A stretch of 54,351 bases of DNA from Thermoplasmata archaeon (GTDB lineage Archaea; Thermoplasmatota; Penumbrarchaeia; JAEHCK01). A program made the translations under genes and the position numbers. The DNA lies in the NCBI GenBank assembly GCA_020696345.1, contig JAEHCK010000017.1:1-54351 (forward strand), in the 5' to 3' direction. This document shows, piece after piece, positions 6,798-14,971 of the stretch (position 1 is the first letter of the stretch; each line of letters opens with the position of its first letter). The notes under the pieces were generated by a model, which ran no database searches, was not told the origin of the DNA, and was given only the letters and a program-made list of their open reading frames with translations.

Positions 6798-8039
6798 TTA
6801 TGATTTGGAGTCAAGAATCTTGTTATAGAATGATTCAATTTGTCTGGAAATCCTTTCTGGGTTCAATATATCTTCCACTCTTTTTCTCCCACTAACTCCA
6901 AGATTTCGAACAAGTTCTTTATCAGATAATATTTTTTTAATAGCCTTCCCCATTCCTTTGACATCCTTGACCGAAAATATGAAACCGTTCTCACTATCTT
7001 TGATCAGCATCTGCCCGCCACCAACATCTGTGGTGATCACACCACGACCACAAGCATTTGCTTCAACTAATATTCTCCCGAAAGCTTCCACACGCTGAAA
7101 CGGCGCCAAAATTATATCTGAAGAATGGATCAATTCAGGAATTTTCGTATAATCAATATTACCTTTAAATTCCACTTTTCCTCCAATTCCCAGTTCATGC
7201 GCTAATTTTTTACATTTGTTCAGATCCATTCCCGTACCAACGATTATTAATTTTCCAATGTTCGCAGCAGCAAAGGCTTTTAACGCAATATCAACACCTT
7301 TCCCTGGAGCGATCCGGCCTATAAATAGGACTTTTTTTGTATACCTTGGTTTTTCATATCCAAAAAGGTTTGTATCAACCAAGATCGGTATCGTTTTAAT
7401 TGGTTGAGAAAAATCATTAGCCCGAAGTATTTCTTTTACTTTATCAGATATTGCAATCAAGCCATCACATTGTTTTAAAAAATGTTTTCGTATTTTCATT
7501 GATTGTTTCACATAGGGTATTGATACAATGCTCCCGGCGTTGCCTTTTATGCATTCCTTCAAACCATCACTTGAACAAACTTCGCACACCTGACCATCCC
7601 AATAATGATTCCTAAAAAAGCATGTAGCCCAATGATCGTTTACCGTTGCTATTACGGGTAGCTTCTGCTTTTTACAAGCTTGAACCGAGCCCGTTACCAT
7701 ATTCATGCTCAATGAATGAATAAGATCGATGCCAGTTTGAGTTTTCAAAAACGAATTTATTGCTCTGAACGATTTTACATAGTATGCTTCATGGTTTTGG
7801 ATATATTCGGGCAGCATCCCACCAGATGGTTTAATGATTCTATGAATATGCATGTTTGATGGAATTTCAAATTCATTAAATTTAATATTATCGTTTTTCC
7901 CAGAGTCCATTGAGGTTAAAATGTGGACCTCGTTATTTTGTGCAATTGTTTTTGCAGCAAAATATGCACTATATTCACCACCACCAAACACGTCTGGAGG
8001 AAAACGTTCAGTGGTCATCAATATCTTTAGTTGGACCAT
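6798..8039 (-). CDS. GT4-family glycosyltransferase
   Basis: The 413-residue protein has the two Rossmann-like halves of GT-B retaining glycosyltransferases. The N-terminal half opens MTTERFPPDVFGGGEYSAYF. The C-terminal half has VLFIGRIAPGKGVDIALKAF and then SSDIILAPFQRVEAFGRILV, which contains the E-x7-E nucleotide-sugar signature. It probably adds a sugar to a lipid-linked glycan on the cytoplasmic face. An insertion, ATVNDHWATCFFRNHYWDGQ with further Cys residues at VCEVC and KEC, may bind metal. The same insertion occurs in the divergently transcribed neighbour, so the two are paralogues. The acceptor and donor sugars cannot be read from sequence. Confidence 0.9.
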   Translation of the reverse strand: MVQLKILMTTERFPPDVFGGGEYSAYFAAKTIAQNNEVHILTSMDSGKNDNIKFNEFEIPSNMHIHRIIKPSGGMLPEYIQNHEAYYVKSFRAINSFLKTQTGIDLIHSLSMNMVTGSVQACKKQKLPVIATVNDHWATCFFRNHYWDGQVCEVCSSDGLKECIKGNAGSIVSIPYVKQSMKIRKHFLKQCDGLIAISDKVKEILRANDFSQPIKTIPILVDTNLFGYEKPRYTKKVLFIGRIAPGKGVDIALKAFAAANIGKLIIVGTGMDLNKCKKLAHELGIGGKVEFKGNIDYTKIPELIHSSDIILAPFQRVEAFGRILVEANACGRGVITTDVGGGQMLIKDSENGFIFSVKDVKGMGKAIKKILSDKELVRNLGVSGRKRVEDILNPERISRQIESFYNKILDSKS

Positions 8040-8122
8040 ATTCGACTATAACCTCAATAATAGTAATAAGTTTAATGGTTATCCCCAAAAAATTGAATAT
8101 AATGTTTACTATTCCATTGTAA

Positions 8123-9310
8123 ATGAAAATTTTATGCGTTTCCGAGAAGTTTTATCCTCAGATCAAAGGTGGTGGCGAATTAAGTGCATTTTACCTCCTA
8201 AGAGAACTGGCGAAGAAGCATGAAATTCATGTTTTAACATCTGGGAATACTGAAAAGATTATTGACGGTATTAATATACATGGTGAATTTGAACTTCCTC
8301 TGATAAAAGGACCAATAATAGAGCGTATTTCACATAACTTTTTGTTATGGTTACGTATCCTGGAAAAGCTGGGGAAGTACACATCATTTGATCTGATTCA
8401 TGCATTTAATATGAGTTCAATTCCAAGTAGTGTGATATTTGGCAATAGACTAAAAATACCAATAGTCGCTACAGTGAACGATCACTGGGCAACGTGTTTC
8501 TATCGCAATCATTGGCAAGAGGGGGAGGAATGTATCGATTGTAATTTAATAAAAATGGCCGAGTGCATACAAACAAAAAGAAAAGAGAAAAGGCCATCCA
8601 GAATTGACATTCCATATATAAGCATGAATTTAAAAGTACGCAAACTAGCGCTTAAAAAGGTCCATAGGTTAGTGGCGGTCAGCAATCGTGTAAAGGAAAT
8701 TATGGTCCATAACGGTATAACATCAAATAAGGTTGATGTAATACCCAATGCCATCGGGAAAGCGCCAGAATACACGGAGATCGGTGACTTAGTGGTCTAT
8801 ATAGGTAGATTGGAAGAGGGGAAAGGACTGGATACACTGATTAATGCAATGGCAGGGGTTGACGGAGAATTAAGAATTGTAGGTGATGGCTCCATAAAAC
8901 CTAGACTTGAAAAACTCGCTAAAAAAAATAGAAGTAATGTGACATTTGTCGGTTGGGTAAACCCAAAGGAGGTACAGGAGTACTATCGAATGGCACGAGT
9001 TATCGTCTGCCCCTTTGAGAGGGAAGAACCCTTTAGTAGAATTTTTCTGGAGTCTTTAGCTGACGGGCGACCTGTAATAGCTACGGATATTGGCGGTGCT
9101 CGGGATATTATCGATGATGAAGTTGGAATTTTAATTCCTCCGGGTGATGAAAAAGCGTTGAAAAATGCGGTTCAATCATTATTGCTTGACAAAAAAAAGG
9201 CAATTAAATTAGGTTTTAATGGAATTAAACGAGTTAAAAAGGGATATACACCTGAAATAATTGCTGGGAAATATGAAAAAGTTTATAAAAAAGTATTAGC
9301 TGAAAAATAA
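8123..9310 (+). CDS. GT4-family glycosyltransferase, paralogue of the divergent neighbour
   Basis: The 395-residue GT-B enzyme has the N-terminal VSEKFYPQIKGGGELSAFYL and the C-terminal donor-binding half (VVYIGRLEEGKGLDTLINAM, CPFEREEPFSRIFLESLADG). It shares the rare VNDHWATCFYRNHW segment and following Cys residues (EECIDC, AEC) with the gene on the other strand 83 bp away. The shared intergenic region should hold both promoters. It heads a plus-strand cluster with the flippase, methyltransferase and third glycosyltransferase, consistent with assembly of a surface polysaccharide or the N-glycan of the S-layer. Confidence 0.9.
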   Translation: MKILCVSEKFYPQIKGGGELSAFYLLRELAKKHEIHVLTSGNTEKIIDGINIHGEFELPLIKGPIIERISHNFLLWLRILEKLGKYTSFDLIHAFNMSSIPSSVIFGNRLKIPIVATVNDHWATCFYRNHWQEGEECIDCNLIKMAECIQTKRKEKRPSRIDIPYISMNLKVRKLALKKVHRLVAVSNRVKEIMVHNGITSNKVDVIPNAIGKAPEYTEIGDLVVYIGRLEEGKGLDTLINAMAGVDGELRIVGDGSIKPRLEKLAKKNRSNVTFVGWVNPKEVQEYYRMARVIVCPFEREEPFSRIFLESLADGRPVIATDIGGARDIIDDEVGILIPPGDEKALKNAVQSLLLDKKKAIKLGFNGIKRVKKGYTPEIIAGKYEKVYKKVLAEK

Positions 9311-9356
9311 AAAAAATCAAGAGTTTAAATTTAAGCAAAATTAGAAAGGTGAACGA

Positions 9357-10931
9357 TTGGCTAGTTTAGTGAATAAAGTAGCAAAGGGCTCGGTCCTGAT
9401 CTTTATCAGTAAGATTGTTGAAGCCATTGTAGCCGTGGCCTTTAGCATAATCCTGGCACGTCTACTTGGTAAGGATATTTACGGTTTAATTGCCGCAACA
9501 CTTGGTGTTGCTACCGTGATTGGACTTTTCGCGAAACTGGGGATCACAGAAGCTACAGCAAAATTCATCTCGCAGCATTTGGCAAAGAAAGAGCACCAGA
9601 AAATTAAAAGTGTGATCAATTCAGCGATAATAATCGAATTAATATTTGGATCGTTTGCATCAATATTGTGTTTCGTATTGGCAGAACCGTTGGCAATAAA
9701 TGTATTTCATAAATCTGTTTTAATTATACCATTAAAAATAATTGCTGGTATGGTATTTTTTATTGCAATTGCCAATATTTTCACCGGAATCTTTCTCGGT
9801 TATTATAAAATGAAATTATTCGCCATAGCAAATATTTGTGGTAACCTTGTTAGACTTGTAACATCGGTGTCACTAGTATTATTGGGGTATGGCTTGATTG
9901 GTGCAATATTTGGTTTCGTGTTAGGTGCTATATTTAATTCGATTGTCGGATTAACTTTGTATTTAACAATGGTATATCCTTCCATTCCAAAACCGGAGTC
10001 AAAATTACAGTTAAAGTTACCCCCGATCAAACCTACCCTTAAGAGATTATTAAGCTTCGGAATTCCACTAACTGTTTTGGGTGGAATGATGATAATTTAT
10101 CAATGGACTGATACACTATGCCTAGCAGCATTTACCGAGGTTAAATACATCAGTTGGTATAATATTGCATTCGGTATGGTGGCAATGACCATGCTGTTTT
10201 CACAAACATTGAATACAACATTTTTTCCGGTGGTATCTGAGCTTAATGCGAAAAAGAAGCGTAAAACCATTATACAGGCATACCAGCTTTTGATGAAATT
10301 GCTTGCCCACATTACAAATTTCATGATTATCGGTATGGTCGCTTTATCACCGCAAATTATTGTGTTATTATACGGTACTGAATATTTACCCGCCATATTT
10401 CCATTCCTAATTTTAGCGGTCTGGGGTTTAATCAGACCATTTGGCACTCTTTCCGCAGCTATACCCATTGGTTTGGGAAAGACCAAGATCAATGCAAAAG
10501 TGGCAATTATAACCGCTGGTTGTAATCTGGTCTTCAATTTATCGTTGATACCCTTCTATGGAATGATAGGTGCAGCAGTAGCAACCACAAGTTCATATCT
10601 AATCGGAACCTTGGTATTATTGAATATTACTTCGAAGTTGTTGAAGATAAATATTAACTGGAAACCAATTCTTTTCTCTTTTATCTCAGCAATTGTTGCT
10701 GGGTTATCCATGTTTGGATTAATTACATTTTTAACATTTATTAAATTCACCAACGGAACCTTTGGTTTATTATTATGTTTGGTAGTTGTGTCCATTTTCG
10801 GGCTGGTAATTTATTTATTGGGATTATTTGCTTTTAAAAGTTTCACTAAAAATGACATTTCAATTATAAATCAGCTCAATATTCCTATGAAAAAATATTT
10901 AATCAAGCTAATTGTACGCATCTCCAGATAA
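9357..10931 (+). CDS. Polysaccharide/lipid-linked oligosaccharide flippase (Wzx/MurJ-MATE superfamily)
   Basis: The 524-residue integral membrane protein has about 14 predicted TM helices and the typical N-terminus VNKVAKGSVLIFISKIVEAI with LARLLGKDIYGLI. It should move lipid-linked oligosaccharide from the cytoplasmic to the outer face. The start is TTG at 9357, chosen because AAAGGTGAA lies 4-5 bp upstream and no ATG fits. It lies 46 bp after the glycosyltransferase stop and ends just before the methyltransferase, so co-transcription is likely. Length and topology are normal for the family. The exact substrate is unknown. Confidence 0.92.
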   Translation: MASLVNKVAKGSVLIFISKIVEAIVAVAFSIILARLLGKDIYGLIAATLGVATVIGLFAKLGITEATAKFISQHLAKKEHQKIKSVINSAIIIELIFGSFASILCFVLAEPLAINVFHKSVLIIPLKIIAGMVFFIAIANIFTGIFLGYYKMKLFAIANICGNLVRLVTSVSLVLLGYGLIGAIFGFVLGAIFNSIVGLTLYLTMVYPSIPKPESKLQLKLPPIKPTLKRLLSFGIPLTVLGGMMIIYQWTDTLCLAAFTEVKYISWYNIAFGMVAMTMLFSQTLNTTFFPVVSELNAKKKRKTIIQAYQLLMKLLAHITNFMIIGMVALSPQIIVLLYGTEYLPAIFPFLILAVWGLIRPFGTLSAAIPIGLGKTKINAKVAIITAGCNLVFNLSLIPFYGMIGAAVATTSSYLIGTLVLLNITSKLLKININWKPILFSFISAIVAGLSMFGLITFLTFIKFTNGTFGLLLCLVVVSIFGLVIYLLGLFAFKSFTKNDISIINQLNIPMKKYLIKLIVRISR

Positions 10932-10977
10932 TATTGATCTACTAATTTTTAGAAAAAAAAATAAAAAAAATGATTCT

Positions 10978-11763
10978 ATGCCCGAAGATAATCCTGAAAA
11001 AGTTGAAGTAGAAGATGAAGGGGAACTAGAACCTGAAATGGAATTTGACAAATATGATAAACTGGGTGCATATCATTGGGTTGGTATTTCAAATGATATA
11101 AAAAAGCACAATCTTCATTCATACCAGCAATATAAATTGATAACACAATCAGTAACCCCTGGTAGGGTTTTGGATGTTGGTTGTGGTGATGGGGCGTTAT
11201 CTCATTTTTTGGCAAAAAAAGGCTGTGAAGTGCATGGAATCGATACATCGGAAACTGCTATTGCGTATGCTAAGTCAAAAACAAGTAAAATTGAATACCC
11301 ACATAAACCAAAATTCTATATTGATTCTGTTTATACATTCAATTCAAAGATAAAATTTGATATCATCATCCTGTGCGATGTAATTGAACATTTACAAGAA
11401 CCGGATAAGGCAATAGAAGCTCTGAAAAAGCTATTGAACATTAATGGAAAAATAATAATTACTACACCCAAGGCCCAAAAAAGTGGAAAAAAGATCGATA
11501 AATATCATTTCAAAGAATATACAAAAACAGATTTTGAGAGTTTCTTAAAGAAACATTTTTCAGAAGTAATGGTGGTGGGAGTAATATCTAAATGGCTATT
11601 AGATTTTTATAAAAAATGTGGATATAATAATATACTTGTTTATTTTAAATGGTTTGTAAATTATTTATCTATTAAAGGATATAATTTTGGAAAAAAGTAT
11701 TCTAATAATACTCCCAGCGAGAAGTATACAAACCTAGTAGCAATTTGTAAAGGTAGCCTTTGA
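10978..11763 (+). CDS. Class I SAM-dependent methyltransferase
   Basis: The 261-residue product has the Rossmann-type SAM site: motif I GRVLDVGCGDGALSHFLAKK, acidic post-I residue in EVHGIDTSETAIAYA, and FDIIILCDVIEHLQEPDKAI typical of UbiG/Methyltransf_11 enzymes. The C-terminal ~80 residues are helical and basic. It sits inside the glycan cluster, so methylation of a sugar or of a glycan intermediate is the likely job. A longer frame begins at TTG 10912 and overlaps the flippase. I prefer ATG at 10978, after which an acidic leader precedes the catalytic domain. Confidence 0.88.
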   Translation: MPEDNPEKVEVEDEGELEPEMEFDKYDKLGAYHWVGISNDIKKHNLHSYQQYKLITQSVTPGRVLDVGCGDGALSHFLAKKGCEVHGIDTSETAIAYAKSKTSKIEYPHKPKFYIDSVYTFNSKIKFDIIILCDVIEHLQEPDKAIEALKKLLNINGKIIITTPKAQKSGKKIDKYHFKEYTKTDFESFLKKHFSEVMVVGVISKWLLDFYKKCGYNNILVYFKWFVNYLSIKGYNFGKKYSNNTPSEKYTNLVAICKGSL

Positions 11764-11855
11764 TAGAAGATTCAGAATTATGTTAATATTACTGGCATAT
11801 CTAGTTAACCATAAAATAAAATATCACAAAAAACATGTCCACATGGTAGATATTA

Positions 11856-12992
11856 TTGAAGATCCTATATGTAGCACAATCATTTCATCCTAAGGTAGGA
11901 GGCGTTGAGAATTATATCGAGGGTATAGCCACTGCCATGGCAAAAAAAGGTCATGAGGTATTCGTTCTTGCCCCTCTATATCCAAATTGTAAGAACCGAG
12001 AAAAATATAACGGTTTTTCGATAATTAGAGTGGATTTTTTCGAGCGCCTAAAAAAAGGTATTTTTTATCATCTACGGGCATTGAACTTTTCACGTCAATT
12101 TTCTAAAACACTTAAAAAAATTAACCCAGAGGTAGTCCATTTCCAATATACGAATCCTTTTGGAATTCTATTTTTTCAAACAAAAATGAGATGCATTAAA
12201 TGTTTTGCATCTGTACATGGAAATGACATTTTATTTTTCCGTGGTGATTGGTTCGCGCGTTATTTATTAAAATTGATATTGATGGGTATGAACGGGACTT
12301 TTGCGGTCAGTGATAATAGTAAAAAATTATTGATAGAAGCCGGTGGTGCCGCAAATAAGATTTTTCCCGTGTATAACGGAACAGACCTGAATAAATTTAA
12401 ACCCAGACGATCTTTAAATGAAAAACAAAATAAAAAGAAATTTCGAGTTTTAACGGTATGTAGATTAGTTGAGCGAAAAGGTGTGGATATTTTAATTAAA
12501 GCATTTTATAAAGTTCAAAAAGAGAATACCAATATAGAACTTTATATTGTTGGTGAAGGGCCCATGGAGAATAAGCTGAAAGAGTTAGTAAACAAACTAG
12601 GAATTGATAATCATGTTATCTTCACCGGGAAGGTAACTGAGAGTGAATTGATAAAACATTACCAATTATGCGATATATTTGTAATGGTCTCACGTGTTAT
12701 TGAGCGTGAAAATGAAGTTGAAGGATTTGGTATCTCTATTGTGGAGGCAATGGCTTGCGGTAAACCAGTGATCGGGGCTAATACTGGTGGCATACCAAGT
12801 GCTATCAAAGGTGATTGGGGATTTTTGGTGGATCCATTAGATGTTGATATTCTATCAGAAAAGATACTTTTTTTAATCCAGAATCCAGATAACGCGAAAG
12901 TGATGGGAGATAGTGCCAGAGATGCGGTGATAAGAATTTATAATTGGGATGTGATTACCGATAAAATCATGGGATATTATAATTCACAATAA
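11856..12992 (+). CDS. GT4-family glycosyltransferase
   Basis: The 378-residue GT-B enzyme has the GT4 N-terminus KILYVAQSFHPKVGGVENYI and the donor-binding half VCRLVERKGVDILIKAF. VEGFGISIVEAMACGKPVIG gives the E-x7-E motif for the nucleotide sugar. It lacks the Cys-containing insertion of the other two glycosyltransferases here, so it is a different subfamily. The start is TTG at 11856, needed to include the conserved first strand. It is the last gene of the glycan cluster, 92 bp after the methyltransferase. Confidence 0.9.
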   Translation: MKILYVAQSFHPKVGGVENYIEGIATAMAKKGHEVFVLAPLYPNCKNREKYNGFSIIRVDFFERLKKGIFYHLRALNFSRQFSKTLKKINPEVVHFQYTNPFGILFFQTKMRCIKCFASVHGNDILFFRGDWFARYLLKLILMGMNGTFAVSDNSKKLLIEAGGAANKIFPVYNGTDLNKFKPRRSLNEKQNKKKFRVLTVCRLVERKGVDILIKAFYKVQKENTNIELYIVGEGPMENKLKELVNKLGIDNHVIFTGKVTESELIKHYQLCDIFVMVSRVIERENEVEGFGISIVEAMACGKPVIGANTGGIPSAIKGDWGFLVDPLDVDILSEKILFLIQNPDNAKVMGDSARDAVIRIYNWDVITDKIMGYYNSQ

Positions 12993-13028
12993 AATTATTA
13001 TGGCTCTTCTCAGAATTGGGGTAATATT

Positions 13029-13154
13029 AGGGGTCAGGGGTCACAACTGTGGGGTCAACTCATTAGTGGTATAATGTTGAATCAAAAGAAATAAAAAATA
13101 AAACCTAAATTGTGACCCCTGAATTGTAACCCCTGATCCCTAGATTCTAACTCA
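13029..13154. repeat. Heptamer repeat with inverted arms
   Basis: The left arm from 13029 reads AGGGGTC, AGGGGTC, ACAACTG, TGGGGTC. The right arm from 13113 reads TGACCCC, TGAATTG, TAACCCC, TGATCCC, TAGATTC, TAACTCA. The right units are the complement of the left units (GACCCCT against AGGGGTC). About 55 bp of AT-rich DNA separates the arms. It lies in the 353-bp gap between the third glycosyltransferase and atpD, which has no gene. Confidence 0.8.
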
Positions 13155-13283
13155 ATATAATAATTTTTATATTTGCCTAAATCGGGAGAAGAACCAGAAT
13201 TAATTTTAAATCTTAATAGAAAAGCATTTATCCAAAGATTATATTTCACCTATTCTTAATAAAAATAAAATTAGGGGATTTTC

Positions 13284-13311
13284 GACTCTTGACTCTCGAC
13301 TCTCGACTTAA
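13284..13311. repeat. Short heptamer array
   Basis: GACTCTT, GACTCTC, GACTCTC, GACTTAA run in tandem 35 bp upstream of the atpD start. Only one arm is seen. The array overlaps the probable promoter region of atpD. Confidence 0.65.
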
Positions 13312-13345
13312 TTAATTGTTGACCAATAAGAAATAGGTAACGAAT

Positions 13346-13990
13346 ATGGCAGAAAATATTATAGAAGGCGTGAAACCGACGCGTATGGAGCTTTTGGCTT
13401 TACGCAAAAAGAAAAAATTGGCCGTGAAAGGTCACAAGCTTCTGGGCGAAAAACGCGATGCTTTAGTGATGCAGTTCTTCGAGATCATCAAAACATGCGA
13501 CACATTACGTAACGATGTTAATTCAAAAATGACTGAAGCATTCGAAACCCTGATAGATGCCGAGATGATCATGGGACGTGATGCAGTGGCCGATATCACA
13601 TATTCCATACCTCAGATACAAAATGTGCCCACTGAAGTTGTGAACATCATGGGTGTGCATGTGCCAAAGATCCAATCAGGAGTTATCACCACACCCAAGG
13701 AACCAGTGTACGGTTATCTCCAAACCACGGCACGCCTGGATGAGGCGACCGATCAGTTCCGAGACGCACTAAAAAAGATATTGGAACTGGCAGAGGTTGA
13801 GGGTTCGATCGAACAACTGGCAAACGAGATCGAGAAGACAAAACGGCGCGTGAACGCACTGGAACATATTTTCATACCGCGCCTGAACTCTACACAAAAA
13901 TATATCGAAATGCAACTCCAGGAGCGCGAGCGTGAGGATTTCTTCAGAAGAAAACATATTAAAAAACTGATGGAAAGAAGAAAAGATTAA
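13346..13990 (+). CDS. atpD: A/V-type ATP synthase subunit D (central stalk)
   Basis: The 214-residue protein is the coiled-coil central rotor shaft of the archaeal A1A0-ATP synthase, linking the catalytic A/B hexamer to the membrane c-ring. Diagnostic features are the N-terminal KPTRMELLALRKKKKLAVKG and the C-terminal helix KTKRRVNALEHIFIPRLNST. Length is normal. In most archaea atpD is the last or near-last gene of the atp operon. Here it stands alone, with no other ATP synthase gene in the window, so it is transcribed from its own promoter. Its stop codon overlaps the stop of the convergent gene by 4 bp. Confidence 0.96.
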   Translation: MAENIIEGVKPTRMELLALRKKKKLAVKGHKLLGEKRDALVMQFFEIIKTCDTLRNDVNSKMTEAFETLIDAEMIMGRDAVADITYSIPQIQNVPTEVVNIMGVHVPKIQSGVITTPKEPVYGYLQTTARLDEATDQFRDALKKILELAEVEGSIEQLANEIEKTKRRVNALEHIFIPRLNSTQKYIEMQLQEREREDFFRRKHIKKLMERRKD

Positions 13991-14430
13991 TTGTATTTTC
14001 CTTGACCCTTGTCTATTAAAACTTTTATCTTGGACCTTCCCAACAATTTCTTCAACATCTTATAACCCTTTTCATAATTCAGGTTTGCATATAAAATATG
14101 CAGGATCGGGTGCGTAAGACCGTGCCATTCTACATGACTTTTTAACATCAAGCCATTGGGGTGTGTATATATTCGCAAATGGAACTGTTTACCGTTCTTT
14201 AAAAATATATGGCCGCTGGCGATTTGATTGGAATACCAGTACTGGTTCGGATGCCCTATCTCACAACCCCAGCCCTCCAAGATCGTTATCAGATCAGCCA
14301 ACGGCATATCCACTACTATATCTGTTTTATAGTTTTCGTCAGAGTAAATGGGATTGAGAGTAATCCTGAACTTGTGTGCCCAGCGTAACATACACTTCGG
14401 CACGTAGACTTTTATGGTATCCTTTTCCAT
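13987..14430 (-). CDS. Conserved-looking hypothetical protein, convergent with atpD
   Basis: The 147-residue soluble protein is not recognised. It is Tyr- and His-rich in the middle (HPNQYWYSNQIASGHIFLKN, HLRIYTHPNGLMLKSHVEWH) and ends with a basic helix. It has no signal peptide, TM segment or Cys motif. The frame is complete and does not look like a shadow. Its 3' end interlocks with atpD: the two stop codons overlap by 4 bp, so the pair must share any terminator. Several His residues could be metal ligands or catalytic, but that is speculation. Confidence 0.7.
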   Translation of the reverse strand: MEKDTIKVYVPKCMLRWAHKFRITLNPIYSDENYKTDIVVDMPLADLITILEGWGCEIGHPNQYWYSNQIASGHIFLKNGKQFHLRIYTHPNGLMLKSHVEWHGLTHPILHILYANLNYEKGYKMLKKLLGRSKIKVLIDKGQGKYN

Positions 14431-14533
14431 GATAACCGACTGGGAATATTGTCTCGATAATTAAAAGTTAACTATTAAAACTACTTTGTTAGTTGAAAAA
14501 TTTAATGAATTATGAATAGTGGATTGTCGACTG

Positions 14534-14662
14534 GTCAGTTAGTTGACCCGTCAGTTAGTCAGCTAGTCAGTTGGTCGACTAGTCAATTGGCAGACTAACA
14601 GACTAACAGACCATTAGACTGATAGACCAGCAGACCAAATGACCAGTGGACCATCTAACAAT
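14534..14662. repeat. Octamer repeat with inverted arms
   Basis: The left arm from 14534 steps by 8: GTCAGTTA, GTTGACCC, GTCAGTTA, GTCAGCTA, GTCAGTTG, GTCGACTA, GTCAATTG. The right arm from 14591 reads CAGACTAA, CAGACTAA, CAGACCAT, TAGACTGA, TAGACCAG, CAGACCAA, ATGACCAG, TGGACCAT. The two arms are complementary in sense and roughly equal in length, and they meet almost without a spacer. The design is that of the heptamer loci but with period 8. Confidence 0.82.
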
Positions 14663-14715
14663 TAACTCCTACTTTTGACAGGGTAAGAATTCTGAATTAA
14701 TTGTAATGCATTTTT

Positions 14716-14810
14716 AAGAATTCTTAGTTCCAGACAATTTTTTTATGAAAAATTGTTGAGGTTTAAAATTTGACTTTTACAATTTACAATGGTTAAAATT
14801 CCATTGTAAA
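14716..14810. repeat. Cluster of hairpins in the gap before the membrane regulator
   Basis: This stretch holds the palindrome AAGAATTCTT, the hairpin CAATTTTT/AAAAATTG, a 7-bp-phased run (AATTTGA, CTTTTAC, AATTTAC) and the perfect 10-bp inverted repeat TTTACAATGG/CCATTGTAAA with an 8-bp loop. The remainder of the 14431-14971 gap, outside this and the octamer array, is AT-rich and should hold the promoter of the downstream regulator. I see no gene there. Confidence 0.5.
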
Positions 14811-14971
14811 TCGATCATATCGTTAATTTTAAATAATACAGCAAAACTCGTACAAATTATTATTTATAATCAGAAAGCTTTATTATTAATAGGAACTCAA
14901 TTGATAATAGGAATGAATAATGGATACTTGTTTTGACTTAGTTAAATAATTATAAATCATGGTGCCGTACT

